In this document: piece after piece, positions 36,025 through 48,400 of the stretch
Layout of the letters: each line of letters opens with the position of its first letter
How positions within the stretch are numbered: the stretch's first letter is position 1
Origin: Lumnitzera littorea
Lineage: Eukaryota; Streptophyta; Magnoliopsida; Myrtales; Combretaceae
DNA: 64,000 nt
Assembly (NCBI GenBank): GCA_024138015.1
Contig: JAMXBB010000002.1
Span: 6,543,890-6,607,889 of the forward strand
Direction of reading: 5' to 3'
Translations under genes and position numbers: made by a program
The notes under the pieces: generated by a model
What the model was told of the DNA's origin: nothing
Database searches by the model: none
What the model saw: the letters and a program-made list of their open reading frames with translations, nothing else

Positions 36025-39000
36025 TGTAAGCCTCATAGCCAATTACTCAAGATTTCGATCGATTAAAAAATCCGATCGAGTCTAAATTATAAAGTAAAGT
36101 TAGAAATATTAGTAAAAATGATCCCATAAGTTCGAATTTAAGAAAATAAGCAATAAAATAAAAGAATATAAAATTTTCAAATTTTAAGTATATAACTTAT
36201 TATTTATCGAAAATGCGTAAAATGTATTCCGATAACTAACAAATTGCTAGAGATAAATTATATATATACTAAAAATCATAGAATAATCTAAATAATATTT
36301 AGGAATATTTATTTGAACTATATATGAATTTACACGTAGTTAAAAATACGTGTAATTACTTAAAATACGCGAAATGTGCTAAAATAATACTAAATAATTA
36401 AAGAAAATTCATAATTAATTAAGAAAAAATAAATAAAAATTGGAAAAAATAAGAAATGATCCAAATTTAGGTCATGGCAGTTGGGGAAAATAAGAAAAAA
36501 AATTAGCCAATTAAATTAGAACACAAAAGGTAAATTGGAAGAAGATAAGGCAATTGTCTAATCAAATTAATGCATAATAATTTCCTTAAAACTTTATAAA
36601 TACTCCAAATTTTTCAAAAGCTCATTTGATCAGTTTGAAACCCTAGAAAATTAAAGAGAGGTGAAATTGGGAGGAAATTAAGGTTTTACAAAAATTTAGC
36701 AAAAATCCGTACAGTTGAGACTTTTAAGGAGAACTCAGACCCGACGAGCAACTGAGAGTAGACAGCTACCACCACCACCACCATACGTTGATGGAAGCGC
36801 CCAGGTGGGCCGACACATCCATGGCCATTGATGGTGGCCGGAGTTATCCAAACCGGTGAGTTTGATTTCCAACCCGATTTTGTGTAATTTTATAAAAATA
36901 ATAAATATTCTTATAAAATTATGAATTTTGTTATTCTAGAATATTTTAGTATGTAGTTTTTAGGAAAAACATTATTTTTATGAAAATATGTCCTATGATA
37001 TATGGTCATTAAGAAATCATGCAAAACCGAGTATGTTTCAATTTAGAAATAAATAACTTTATGAGTGTAGTTTTGAGCCTAAAATTTTTGTATAAACTAC
37101 TTAGGTGATATAGAACAATGCCACAAAGTCATTTTTCAAAAATGAATTTTTGAAAATTTTAGATAATTTTTAAGCCTTAAAATGAGGCATAAAATGGGTA
37201 ATTTAGGGTAATTAAATAGTTAATTACTGATTTAGTGAATAATTATATGTTTTAGGATATTGAAATCTAATGAAGTATGATACTTGTAGCATTTAGGGTG
37301 TTAGATGTAATTATTAGGCTAATTATGTTGTAAATAAATAATAGGGAAAAATAATAAATTTTAAGTTAATTTTGTAAATTAGGGTAATTAGGTGTAAAAT
37401 CTGATTTAAGATTAATTTAGACATTTTAAAATGATAATTGATATTAGGAGATGGTAATTAGAGTGATAAAAATATTAAATGTGTATTATGTACATAATAA
37501 GTAATAGTACATAATACGTAATTATTAGAAATATAATAAATAGAAGATATTAGAATCAAAATTGATATTATAATAATAGAAATATACAATAAATCTGATA
37601 GGAAACTTAAATTAGGGTAATTATATGAAAAATGTAAGATTTTCTTATAACAGGGGGTGAATTTAGTAATTAAATTAGGATCGAGTGTATCGCACAGACT
37701 ACAACACTAGTTAGAGACTAAAAATGATATTTAAGATATTCGAAGATAATGCAATTAATTTCACATTATGGGTTGGAATGATTTCTTAGAGTATACATAT
37801 AAATCTCTAACAAAAAATTGAGTTAAAAACCTAATTTAGAAATCGATGTGAAAATTGAAACAGAACTTAATATAATTCGAGAAGAATTGTAAAAAACTTA
37901 AGACCTAGATAATTAGGTATATTAAACCTTAAACAAAAGAAAATAATAAGCGTTATAGGATAAAACCAACCTATAATAATTATATGAAAAACTGAAATCA
38001 CATTTGTGTTATAGGGATAAACGGCGATGGCCTGAGTGAGTGGGACCTTGAGTGAGTAAGCGGGCGAGAAGTCTAGGTAAGTTGGGATTAATACAGTGTT
38101 GTATTTTGGAGGCTTGAAATTGTACTAAATTGTACTTGATTGTGCTTGTTCTGAGCTGATGATATGATTTTTGATTTGCTGCTTGACTTGTATTGTATGA
38201 TTTGTATGAAATGATTGATCACTATAAATTGGATCTAATCAAATATATGACCTGTAATCATAAATCGAACATGTATAGTAACCCAATAAGAGAAACTTAG
38301 GATTCTCTAGCTAAATACTGACTCCTTTGAAAGGGATAGTGCTAGATAGCATAATGGGTCCCTTCTTCATCCTTAGTTGAATTAAGTGACAGGTGGGGAG
38401 GTCACGGTAAAGGCGAAGTCAATAGTTTGAAGGTAGTTGTGGGAGGAGCAATGTCTCCATTGCATAAGCCTAGGTTTGATCGTGAGCTGTTGCATTAACG
38501 GCAACTCCTCAAGCTGGATTAGAGCGGGCGCAATTTTTTTAATCTTATGATGGGTCAGACAACGTCGTGCGATGGCATTTGCTTAAACATACATTGCATT
38601 AAATGATTTGGTTGATAACTTTGTTTGTGTTTGTGTTTGTGGTGTAGTTTTAAAACCTCCATCCTAACTTACTGAGCTATAGTTGCTTACATTCCTATAG
38701 ATATCGTACAAGTGCTAGCTAAGAAGTGGCTTACAACTACTCTAAAGTTAACAATTGCTAAATCTTGGGGAGTGAGGAAAAACATTTGAAGAATAAACAT
38801 ATATTTTTAAGGTCTAAGCTCTTATCTTAGAATTTTTCATTTCTGAATAATGTATTAACTAAGAAATAGATTATGGTGAAAATGTTAATTGTAACAATTG
38901 AATTATAGTATTTATATATATTTTTTCAGTTTTTTAGGTAAATGATTTATTTAAATTACGAACTGTTTACTTCAAAGTTGATTAATCATAGATACATTGT

Positions 39001-39098
39001 GTAGATCAAGTCTAGGATAGCGGTTGTAAGGTCAACTTCTATCTTATAATGGTTTACACGGTAGAGCTATTACGACTTTACCACTTCGGGGCGTGACA
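36025..39098 (+). mobile_element. Solo LTR, copy B of the 3-kb family
   Basis: It starts TGTAAGCCTCATAGCC and ends TTCGGGGCGTGACA (TG...CA). It is flanked by ACTAC (36020-36024) and ACTAT (39099-39103), a 4/5 match of a 5-bp target duplication. No PBS, coding sequence or second LTR follows, so it is a solo LTR left by recombination. It aligns with copy A (28989-32233) and shows the empty site for the MITE in A. Confidence 0.82.
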
Positions 39099-39235
39099 AC
39101 TATCGTCGCTATCGCCACTACCGCCACCATCACTACGACCATTATCAACCACCGCCACCATCATCAACCACCACCACCGTTACCACCATCGACCATCGTT
39201 TGTAATCGCTATCGATCATTACTACCGCCTCCACT
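39099..39235. repeat. Triplet-rich stretch, right part
   Basis: Continues the low-complexity trinucleotide block interrupted by the solo LTR: ACC/ATC/GCC-like units, translating as Thr- or His-rich runs. Confidence 0.75.
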
Positions 39236-39543
39236 CTTGCAGTCGATTTCCATTACTGTTAATTACTTGAAAAAGAAAATAGATCAGTGGTAATTAAGTA
39301 ATAAAGTTTTATTATATGTCTATTCTTAAGTTATTTATTAATCCAACTAAACAAATTAATATATATTACATTCTTATTACATTCTTTAAGAATTCCAATT
39401 ATATTCCTTTCTCATTATATTCAATGAATTGAACAAGCTGTTGGTGAAACCATGAGGAAACATAGAGCTTAATATATGGCTCTAGGACTTTAATGAACTC
39501 CATCTTTAATGAAACGATGATGAATTTTTTCTTTTTCCTTTTT

Positions 39544-39833
39544 GGGTAAATTGCAAATATACTCCCTTATATTTACTTTACATGCACTTAGCTCTCTTAT
39601 TTTTGAATTCATATGCTTAGACCTCTATATATTTACTTAATCTACACTTAGTCTCTCCATCTTTCAAATCATATGCTTAGTCTCTTAAATCTTTAAAAAG
39701 ATGTGCATTTAGGCCCTTAAATATAGTCAAAATATACATCTTTTAATGATTTGCTAAGAGCATGATTTCAAATATTAAGAAGGTAAGTGTGCTCAAATAA
39801 ATATAAATGGGTGTTTTCGTAGTTTAACTTTTT
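39544..39833. mobile_element. MITE, copy 1 of a local family
   Basis: Starts GGGTAAATTGCAAATATACT; the right end on the other strand (AAAGTTAAACTACGAAAACA) is an imperfect inverted copy. Internal phrases such as CCCTTATATTTACTTTACAT and ATATGCTTAG recur in copy 2 at 40261. No coding capacity. Confidence 0.65.
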
Positions 39834-40260
39834 CTCAAATTTTGAGGAGGAAAGATCACAACTAGAATTAAAAAAAAAAAGTCATTGAGTAAATAAATAA
39901 ATAAATACTTTAATAAATATTACCTAGTTAAAAAAAGTAAGTATAATCTAAAATATCTAAGTGAAATGGTCTTAAAAACAAAAATCTTCCGCTTGTTTAT
40001 GGTCGAATCTTCTGCTTGATTTTACTCACTTTTTAATTTATTTTTATTGAAAATATTTTTCATAAAGATCAAGAAGTGAGATATTTCTTCTATTAAGTAA
40101 TATCATATTATAAAGTCATGCTATTTTGAGTTGGATTGAAAAGTATGAAATATGCTTTTTATAATTATATATATAATTAATCATGAAAGTTTTTTCGTTT
40201 TCTTTTTTTTTTGTTGTTGTTTTAGTTGTGATATTTCCTTCATAAAATTAAAAAAAAAAG

Positions 40261-40608
40261 AGGTCAAATTATAGATCCATTCCCTTATATTTGCTTCATG
40301 TGCACCTAGTCTCCTAATAAGTGAAATCACACACTTAAACCCCTAGACATTTTAAAGACATGTATTTTGACAATTTTACAAGTCTAAGTGCATATCTTTG
40401 AAAGATTTAGGGGTATTGGTGTATGATTTTAAAGATAAGAAGATTAAACGCACATGAAGTAAACATATTGGATTCTAAGCACTCAAATTCAAAAATAAGA
40501 AACTAAGCGTACATAAAGTAAATATTTGAGGGTTTAAATGCATAATTTTAAAGGTAAAAAGATAAGTCACATGAAACAAATATAAGGGATTTATTTACAA
40601 TTTACCCT
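40261..40608. mobile_element. MITE, copy 2 of the same family
   Basis: The left arm (CCCTTATATTTGCTTCATGT) is repeated inverted at the right end (CCCTTATATTTGTTTCATGT on the minus strand). The arms extend over most of the ~350 bp, giving a long imperfect palindrome. It lies 1 kb upstream of the ZC3H13-like gene. Confidence 0.75.
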
Positions 40609-41339
40609 TTACCTTTTTTAAATATTATGGGTTAGTGGCTAATCCACCCAATAATAAGTTAACTTGCTTTGAAACAAGTAAAAAATTTTAAGCTTAACTT
40701 GTAGAAAATGGATCGACTTTCGTAACTCACACTCTACATATATATTAAAATACATGTTTTATAATAGGTATATATGGAAGCAAATTCCAAAAATTTATAC
40801 TCAAAATTTACCTTATGATTATTAATACTCGCTCGGAATTTACTCGATCAAATATAATACAACACCTACTCAAGCTTTTTTCTAGCAAAACAATCAAGTA
40901 TGAGAGTGACATAGCAATTGAATATAAAAACTGTTATTTTAAGTTATAAACTATAACATGTGGAATCAAGTAATCCATATTCTCTCAATATAATAGTATA
41001 AATATTAGTAAGTGTTGATCAAAACAAATAATATAAAAAAGAAAAACAGATATCACTTATTTATATGCACAAAAAACAAAGAACAGTTTTTTTTTCTCTT
41101 TCAATCTTACCGTTTATATGCTAAAAAAGATATTTTTACTGGTAAAAATTTTAAAAAGAAGTCATTTATAAACAATTGTTTTTCAGAAGATGCGAATAAT
41201 ATTCATAATTCCATCAATCCCCGAAGTCTTCCTCAAGTCTAGTTTTCCTCCCATTAACAATACAAAATCCACCAAAACTAGCCCTACCCTCTCTCTGCAC
41301 ACTATCCCCGTGTATGTCCTCCCAAATCGCCGACTGCAT
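40609..41339. other. Upstream region of the ZC3H13-like gene
   Basis: AT-rich, no coding sequence. It should hold the promoter. A TATAAATA sequence at about 40996-41003 is a weak TATA candidate, but it lies 340 bp before the CT tract, so a TATA-less or CT-type promoter is as likely. Confidence 0.4.
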
Positions 41340-41621
41340 CTCTCTCTCTCTCTCTCTCTCTCCAATCTCAGTTTAGGGTTTCCCGTTTTGAGTACCGCAA
41401 TCCCGCACTAATTAGGGTTTCGTTCAATTTCATTCCCCAATTTCACGCACCAATCTTCGATCTTTGAAATCTCTTATCCATTTCGCAAATTCGTACTCTT
41501 CCCAATTCAATTAGTCAATTTCGAGTACAAAATTTAAAATCTTTTTCTGGTTTCAATTGAGTTTGAATGCGAGATTGAGAAAAATTGTTTCATAGTTAGG
41601 GTTAGGAGTGGTTTCAAAGTG
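41340..41621 (+). promoter_or_regulatory. 5' leader / core promoter with CT tract and telo-box motifs
   Basis: A (TC)11 tract at 41340-41362 is followed by TAGGGTTT motifs at 41374-41381 and 41413-41420 and by GTTAGGGTTAGG near 41596-41608. TAGGGTTT is the complement of the plant telo-box AAACCCTA, common near transcription starts of housekeeping genes. This fits a broadly expressed gene. The transcription start itself cannot be fixed. Confidence 0.6.
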
Positions 41622-44600
41622 ATGGCGAGAAGTTCGCGTCACAAATCGAGCAAACACAGCTCAAGAGACGATAGGGATTATTATTCGGATTCGGAGAAAG
41701 ATTCGGACTTGAAAGATAGGAAAAGTGTGAAAGAAGAGAATGTCGTTTCTAGTTCTAGGGCTTCGAAAGAGGGGGGTTCCAGGAAGCGTGATTCGAAGGA
41801 GAGTAATAGTAATAAGGATTTGTATGTTTCTGGAAACGGGGATTATTCAGAGGATTACGGTTCTTCTTCGAGGAAGAGGAAAGATAAGGTTGATGAGGGA
41901 GTAAGTGATAGATGGTACAGTGGTGTTGGTGATGAGAGAGGTGGAAGTGAGAGTTCGAAGAGACTGAAGGGTTCATCTGGTGAAATTAAGAGTAAAGGAA
42001 GGGATGGTGAGAGTGAGGAGGTTAGTAGGAGGAGTGAGAAGCATAGTAGGAAGGATGGGCGGGAGAGTGATAGGAGAAGTAGAGATGGGAAAGGTGAGAA
42101 ATGTGTGGAGAAGGATGAGGAAGAACCCCGTGGAGTCAAACGAGAAGTCGTGAATGGTGAGTTGGAGTTAGTTTGTTTTATTGAGTATGTAAAGATTGGA
42201 GCATTGCATCTTTTATATGTTTTAATGTTAGGATAATTAGTGTTTTTAAGATTTGTAGTGTAATAGAAATTCAGTGAGTGCAGTTAATGGAGGTAGTGAT
42301 TGGATTGTGCTTAGGTCTGTTTGATTTGGTGATTTTATTTTCATTTGTCGAATTAGTGTCAATGATTAACACTTGTATTGTGAAGCATGTTCATGCAATT
42401 TTAGATGTTAACATGCTTGTGCGAAAATTAGCATAACAATGCATTTTGCGAGAAATGGATGAGTGATTGCTTTTGTGTGCTTTCTATTTTGATATGTGAA
42501 TCAATTTTTTTGGAGGAGCTCTCATCCAAGGGTGATTAAGAAGTTGTTCGAGCTGATGAAGTTCTCCCCGGGGGGGGGGGGGGGGGGGGGGGGGCGGGTG
42601 GGGGGTTGGGTTTGGGGGTGCTCACCGTTTCTTTCCCAATGTTTGTATCCTTTTTCCTGTTTAGCACAGTTGAATCAACTTTGACAATGGTGAGTGGATA
42701 TAGGTTTTGGTTTTGCACTTGCCATGAGTAATGTATGCACAAATTAGCATGGCCTTTGGCCAAAACAGTAAATCTTGACTTCTCAATACTTTGGTCGAAT
42801 CATTCGCTTTGCTAGTGGATAAGTTACATGCTTGAAACATTAGGTTGAGTGATGTCAAGCCATATTATATGATGTGCCCCTTTGGGAGGGCATTCCAGGC
42901 TTCTTTCTTTGGCATTTTTACCTCTTTTTTATATGCTGCAGTGACAGGCTGTCCAAAATCTACTGTGTTGTACTACTCTCACTAAGTTTTCATATTTTTC
43001 ACTATGAACAGATATCTGTCATTTAGTAATGTATTGCACCTTGTGATGTCAGGCTTGAAGGTTTGGGGTTGACTAATTTAGTTGAAACTAGGTGCACAAA
43101 TGTGCACATATTCTAGGCCTCTATACCACAGGGGTCTCTGACTTAAATACTCTATTTTTCAGTCCAGTGATATCCTCTTCAACGTTGGCCCACAAAGGCC
43201 ACTTAGCGGCTTGTTTAGTGAGAAAGCAAGGACTGCATTGAGAAAATTCTAAAACAATTTTATATATTCTTATAGTTTCCAAAATTTCTGTTGTTTAGTT
43301 TGCAATGAGTCTGTAAGAGTGGATGGTGGATACAAAATATTATAATTTCCTGCACCATCTTTCCATGTCCTTTTTTTAGTTGTTGTTGTGGTTGTGGTGG
43401 TGGAGGTGTAGCGAAGGGGTGTGGTTGTAACTAGACTGGCTACCTCTGGATCTTTATCTGTCTAAGTGAAAATAGGAAAAGTTTTATCTCAAATTACTGA
43501 TATACCTTTATGTACACTAAAATCTTTATTATATAAGAGATGGATTTCTGTAGTGTACAAATATTTAAATATTTACTGGCATATCAGTTATCTCCCTTGA
43601 AATATTCTTTTGCCTCCTACCCCCCTCCTTTCTTTCTGGTTCCATTTTCTTCCTATATATATGTGTGTGTGTATTTTTGGAATTTCACTATCATATTCAT
43701 ATAAAGTGCAAATGTTAACGAATTTGGTGAAGTGGACGTGTTATTAAGTGTATATTTATATGTTTCAGACAACAACAATTTGGTGTTGTTCATCTGCTAC
43801 ATTTGCTCTCGCACAGTGCTGGACATGTACATATATGCATTCTTTTTGTTACATTTATTGCAATTGCTGCATCCTTTCCTTCATTGCCCTTTTTGGGTTT
43901 ACCAATTATTATGTGACGTTGTCAATATGTCCTTTCCAGCAAGTTAAATTATGCTATGCTGCTGTAATGAGCTTGATTCCAGTATATCTGTTGGGTTGTT
44001 TTTTATTCCAGAGTCGAAGGAAGATGACATATTGTTGAATGCCGAATCAGATAACCATTTGGATAGGCAAAGTAGGAGGAAGAGGGATTACACTGATGAG
44101 CGGGATAAATATCAAGGTGAAGTTGGAGATTCCAAGGGTAGACATGTATCTTCTCGAGATGATTTGGGGAAACAAAAGGATGAAAAGAACAGGGATGAGA
44201 GACCGAAGATTCGGGAAAGTTTGGATTGGGAAACTAAGATCCAAGATGAAAAGCAGAAAGATGAGCGATATCGAAAAGATCGTACTAGAGGAAGATCTGA
44301 TGATACTAGGGATGAAAAGGACAACAGGGATATTGGAAAGAGAAAATCTAAGCCTCATGATGGTGATAGGGACATTGACATAGACCGGGAACGTGAACAT
44401 GTTAGAGACTATGACAGGGACAGGCACCGGGATAGGGAGAGAGAGAGGGAGAGGGACAGAGATAGGGATAAGGACAGGGATAGAGATCACCGAGATCGGG
44501 ATCGAGACAGGGACAGGGACCGAGATCGAAATCATGATTGGGATCGTGAGTATGATAGGGACTTAGACCGGGAGCGAGATCAAAAGCTTGATCATGTTGC

Positions 44601-47600
44601 TGTTCGAGATAGGGAAAGGGATGATCATGAGCTGGAGCACATCCAGGATCAGGAGCAAACACGTGAGCGGAGCAGATACAGAGATAGCAGGGGGAGGAAA
44701 CGACCTTCAGGTGATCAGGATGATTATGTTGATGGTAAAGCAAAAGGTTCCAAGGTACACAATTCAGAAGTAGAAAAGAGGTCAATGAGTAGCCGAAGTG
44801 AGGTAGACGATAGAGGTAGATCTCATTCACGTTCCTTCCATCTCGACTCTGCAATGAGGAGCAGCAGACAAAGAGCATCTCCCACTTCAGGTTCATATGG
44901 AGGCATAGATGACTATAGGTACTTCAAAAAGGTTTATTTGTCAATTTTAACATCCCTTAATTAAGAAACAGATTATCTACTTGTCATTTGTATATTTTAT
45001 TTTCCAATCATGTCTAATTTTGTGTTGGCAATTGATTTTTAATTGTTACAGGAATGTCAAACAAGATGATGTGAAGTTCAGGGATGCCACAAGAGAAAAT
45101 CTGCAGGCAGTCATTTCTTCAAGGGAGTCTGGATTCTCTAAAGAGATTGAGAAAAGCTCAAAGTACAGAGCTGTGGATAAATCTAAGAAGATTGATGATG
45201 GCCGTTTTGAGGATTTTCCAGCTGAAAGATCTTCGGGCTCAAAGGCATCACCAATGGGCCCAAAGGAAAGATCTCCTTCATCAACGAATATTGAGCACAG
45301 ACATTTGAGTAGAAGTGGGGTAAGGCATAGCCTTGACAGAGAAGACATGGGATGGAGGAGCAGTGGCAGGGAATTTTCAAGTACTGATGAGAGATTTGGC
45401 AGAGATATATCTTCAGAGAAGTTGCACTTTGATGAATCTTCCCAAGCAGATCTATCTTCTTATCGTAGACCTAGTCCTAGCCCGTCATCTTTAATTCCAC
45501 CGCCACCATTTAGATCTGGAGTGGAAAATCCTGCACTTCCAGGTTCATTGGAAGACGAAAGTAGGACTAATAGTAATAGATATAAAAGAAATAGTGACCC
45601 AAATATGGGGAGAACACATGGGAATGCTTGGAGAGGTATGCCAAATTGGTCATCGCCGGTACCAAACGGATTCATGCCTTTCCAGCATGGGCCTCCCCAT
45701 GGCAACATTCCATCAATGTTGCCGCCCTATCCATCTCCCCTTTTTGGACTTAGACCTCCTTTGGACATCAACCAGTCAGGTATGCCTTATCACATACCTG
45801 ATGCGGATAGGCATCCTCCTCATATGCGTTCATTTGGCTGGCAGAATATGATGGATCCATCAGGGCGCCCTAACTTGCATGGATGGGATGGAAACAATAG
45901 TGCACTCAGGGATGAACCTCATATGTATAGGGGTAGTGACAGGGATCGGGATAAGCATCCAGCGAGTAATAGAGGATGGGATAGCAACACAGAGAAATGG
46001 AAAGGACCCATTGACGATATGAATGTGCGCTTATCGCCCACATCCCAGAAAGAAGGACATCATGGGCAAGGGCAAACGGATGATGGTTTTGTTGGAGCGA
46101 GAAGTCAGAGGCTGCATCCAGAGAACGGCCACCAGGAACTTAAAGCTGCAGGAGATGAGACGAAGCCTGCTGTCACTTCTGAGAAAGAGACACTCATAAG
46201 TTTATCTAAAACTACGAAATACAAGAAACAAGATTCTTCTAAAGGTCCAAAAACCGGTGATATGACACAACTTCTCCGTGTTTATCTTTCTAAGCTGGAC
46301 ATGTCAAAAGAACTTTCTCATCCGGAATCATATAATCAGTGTATGGGGGTACTGAATGTCAAAGAAGCACCTTTGGATGAAGAAACTACTTGTCTTGTCC
46401 TTTTGGAGGTACAAATCACAACTATCTTTCTCTAAACAAAATCTTTTTATTCAAGTATCCATGTTCTGATCATAACAAAATTGCAACTTATAGGCTGATG
46501 GAGGATCAATGACGTCAGATGATGTTGTAGCTAAAACATTTTTGCCTGCTGAGGAGGGTTCTCTTTATGAGGTATGGTTTACATTTTATGATGATGTTTT
46601 TGTGCTTTTAATTACTTGTAGATTGAGATTCACTTAATTTAGTTTCACCTGAGCCATGAAAGAATGTTAAATCTTCTAGGAGCCTGATAGTTGTTTCATT
46701 ATCTGAGACACCATCATGTCTATCTTAGGCAGTCATTTGGTATGGCTAGTTTATGACTATTGTCTAAAGGGCCACTGTAAATGGATGGCTGGTAGCACAT
46801 AAATTGTTCAGCTTTTGGTTTTGAGTCTTGTATTTTAAGAATGTCCCTCTCAAGGAAAAGATTTATTTAGTTTCCCATATATATGTGCTTACTATGTGCA
46901 GGATTGTTTACTTTCTCATGATTTGATTATGCATTTGAGCATTGGGGTCTTCTTTAGAATGACTGCAACTAGATTATAATGTGAAAGTGCTTTTTAATAT
47001 TCTTGCTCAATCTCAGTCTTTTCTACTTGAAGGTGCTGAGATGGAAGCTATGGATATATTGTGGTTTTAATTCCTTCGTTAATTTTCAGAGGGCATTGGA
47101 CATGTACAAGAGAGACAGGAGACAGATGACTCCCTCAATATTGGATGAGAACCCACTTTGCTCTTTTCCAACAACAAAGCAGGGTGAAGTGGAGAAGCAA
47201 GGGTTAGTTGGCAATGATAATGATAAAGTAGAGAAGCTGGTCAGTTCTTCTGGAAGGGAAGCCATGGACGTGGATGCATTTGTTCCAACTCCTGCAAATA
47301 AGCAAGCAGAGGAAGTCTCCGGTGCAATTGGTGTGGGGAAGTGCGAAACGGTATCCATTTCCAATGTGGATGCTCTTGGTTCTATGCCAACCTCATCTGC
47401 CAGCAAATTGGAAGATGACACCCAAGCTTCCAGCCCTGGGAGAAACGAGGAATTTGAACAATGTGCAGTGGAGAAGACAGTTGGAATATTGAGCCCAGAG
47501 GTGAATGCTAATTGCTTGTCTGGGGAGGGTGCATCAGTTGATGCCAATGGTTTAAACCCTGAAGTTGAAATTCTGAATGAGAGTCATCAGACAATGGGTG

Positions 47601-47761
47601 ATTGTAGTGGAAAGAGTCAGGGAGTTGGTGATATAGGAAATCAACCTTTAGTTGGCCCTGATGACGCTTCTGAGGCGTGCGAGGCGTTGATGCCTGATTC
47701 AAATGAGTATGGATCGGTAAATTTAACCCGGATACATCATTCTCCTGAAAGTACACATTAG
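41622..47761 (+). CDS. HIZ2: ZC3H13-like / HIZ2-type protein of the m6A methyltransferase complex
   Basis: Five coding exons join in frame with GT-AG introns: 41622-42156, 44012-44918, 45052-46408, 46494-46571, 47090-47761, giving 1182 residues. The start ATG (41622) opens MARSSRHKSSKHSSRD; a GTG precedes it. The protein is highly charged: Ser/Arg/Lys/Glu-rich N-terminus, an RD/RE dipeptide tract at about 295-370, a Pro-rich patch (SLIPPPPF, about 627-634), a conserved NAWRGMPNWSSPVPNGF block near 672-688, YLSKLDMSKELSHPESYNQC at 892-911, and the conserved C-terminus VNLTRIHHSPESTH. This layout matches plant proteins annotated 'zinc finger CCCH domain-containing protein 13', including Arabidopsis At5g53440 (HIZ2), the proposed plant counterpart of ZC3H13/Flacc that works with HAKAI in nuclear m6A writing. 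No CCCH finger is visible here. The exon structure is well supported by phase and splice sites; the functional role is taken from the family. Confidence 0.88.
42157..44011 (+). other. Intron 1 of the ZC3H13-like gene (1855 bp)
   Basis: Donor GTGAGT at 42157, acceptor TTTTTATTCCAG ending at 44011. The coding phase is kept (one base before, two after). It contains the poly-G tract at 42570-42594. No other gene is recognised inside. Confidence 0.85.
42570..42594 (+). repeat. Poly-G tract in intron 1
   Basis: Twenty-five consecutive G follow CTCCCC, then CGGGT and a further GGGGGG within 12 bases. Such a run is rare in AT-rich plant DNA and could form a G-quadruplex. The exact length may be unreliable because homopolymers are error-prone in sequencing. 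Confidence 0.9.
46572..47089 (+). other. Intron 4 of the ZC3H13-like gene (518 bp)
   Basis: Donor GTATGG at 46572 and acceptor TTTTCAG ending 47089, both at codon boundaries, so the flanking exons join GSLYE to RALDMYKRD. Introns 2 (44919-45051, 133 bp) and 3 (46409-46493, 85 bp) are short and also GT-AG. Confidence 0.85.
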
Positions 47762-48400
47762 ACAATTTTTATATATTCGTTTAGTTTGTGTTTTCCTTGG
47801 TTATTATTCCTGTTTTCGTTCCTTTTCTCTAGCAAGGAAATAAAATCCGCTCTGCTTAGGGTGGGTTGGGAGAAAAAAAGGGAAATTGTCTCAGTCATCT
47901 TTCTGCTGTGTCTTTTTTGCTGGTGGGGAAAGTCCTTATTGAATGTAGGGTTCAGAAGAAAATGAAATAGTGAAATGAATTGAAATATGAAGGGAAGATG
48001 AAAACATCTCTTTTAGAGAATTTTAGCTGCTACGGTCTTACTGGGCGTTGGGGTGGGTGTCTACGAAGGAAACCCTATATAGGATTAAAACCAGTAAGCA
48101 AATAGGTAAAGCCCTTTTTATCCTGCCATTTTTGGTTCCCTTATTTTTTGACTTATTATCAAAGGTAAGTTGACATCTTCTGTCATTTATGTCCTCGGTT
48201 AACTACGTGGAAATATGTTACGTTATCAATCCCTACTGCTACCCTGTCCTTTCTTTTTAAATAAGTACGGAAAATGGTAATGGTTGTCTTCGGGCAGTCG
48301 TTAAAAAGCTGAGTAAATAAACTTGACACCTTTTTCTTCCTTGCGAGGCTTCCTTCCTCCCCTCCTCCCCTTTCCTCTTCCTTATAAAATGTGTAATGAA
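47762..48400 (+). other. Probable 3' UTR and terminator region of the ZC3H13-like gene
   Basis: No coding sequence. An AATAAA at 47839-47844 and TATAAAAT near 48384 are possible polyadenylation signals. The actual end cannot be decided from sequence. Confidence 0.45.

Noticed and set aside
35821..36085. Thr/His/Tyr-rich open frames in the triplet block
   Set aside because: Low-complexity trinucleotide repeats are open in several frames at once; there is no evidence of a gene.
44047..44896. Long open frames on the minus strand opposite exon 2 of the ZC3H13-like gene
   Set aside because: They mirror the RD/RE low-complexity coding tract; the opposite strand of GAC/AGG-type repeats is open by composition and shows no protein family.
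46981..47089. Upstream extension of the last exon of the ZC3H13-like gene into 47003-47089
   Set aside because: The frame is open there, but a clean acceptor TTTTCAG at 47089 joins exon 4 in phase and gives the conserved family sequence; the upstream part has intron composition.
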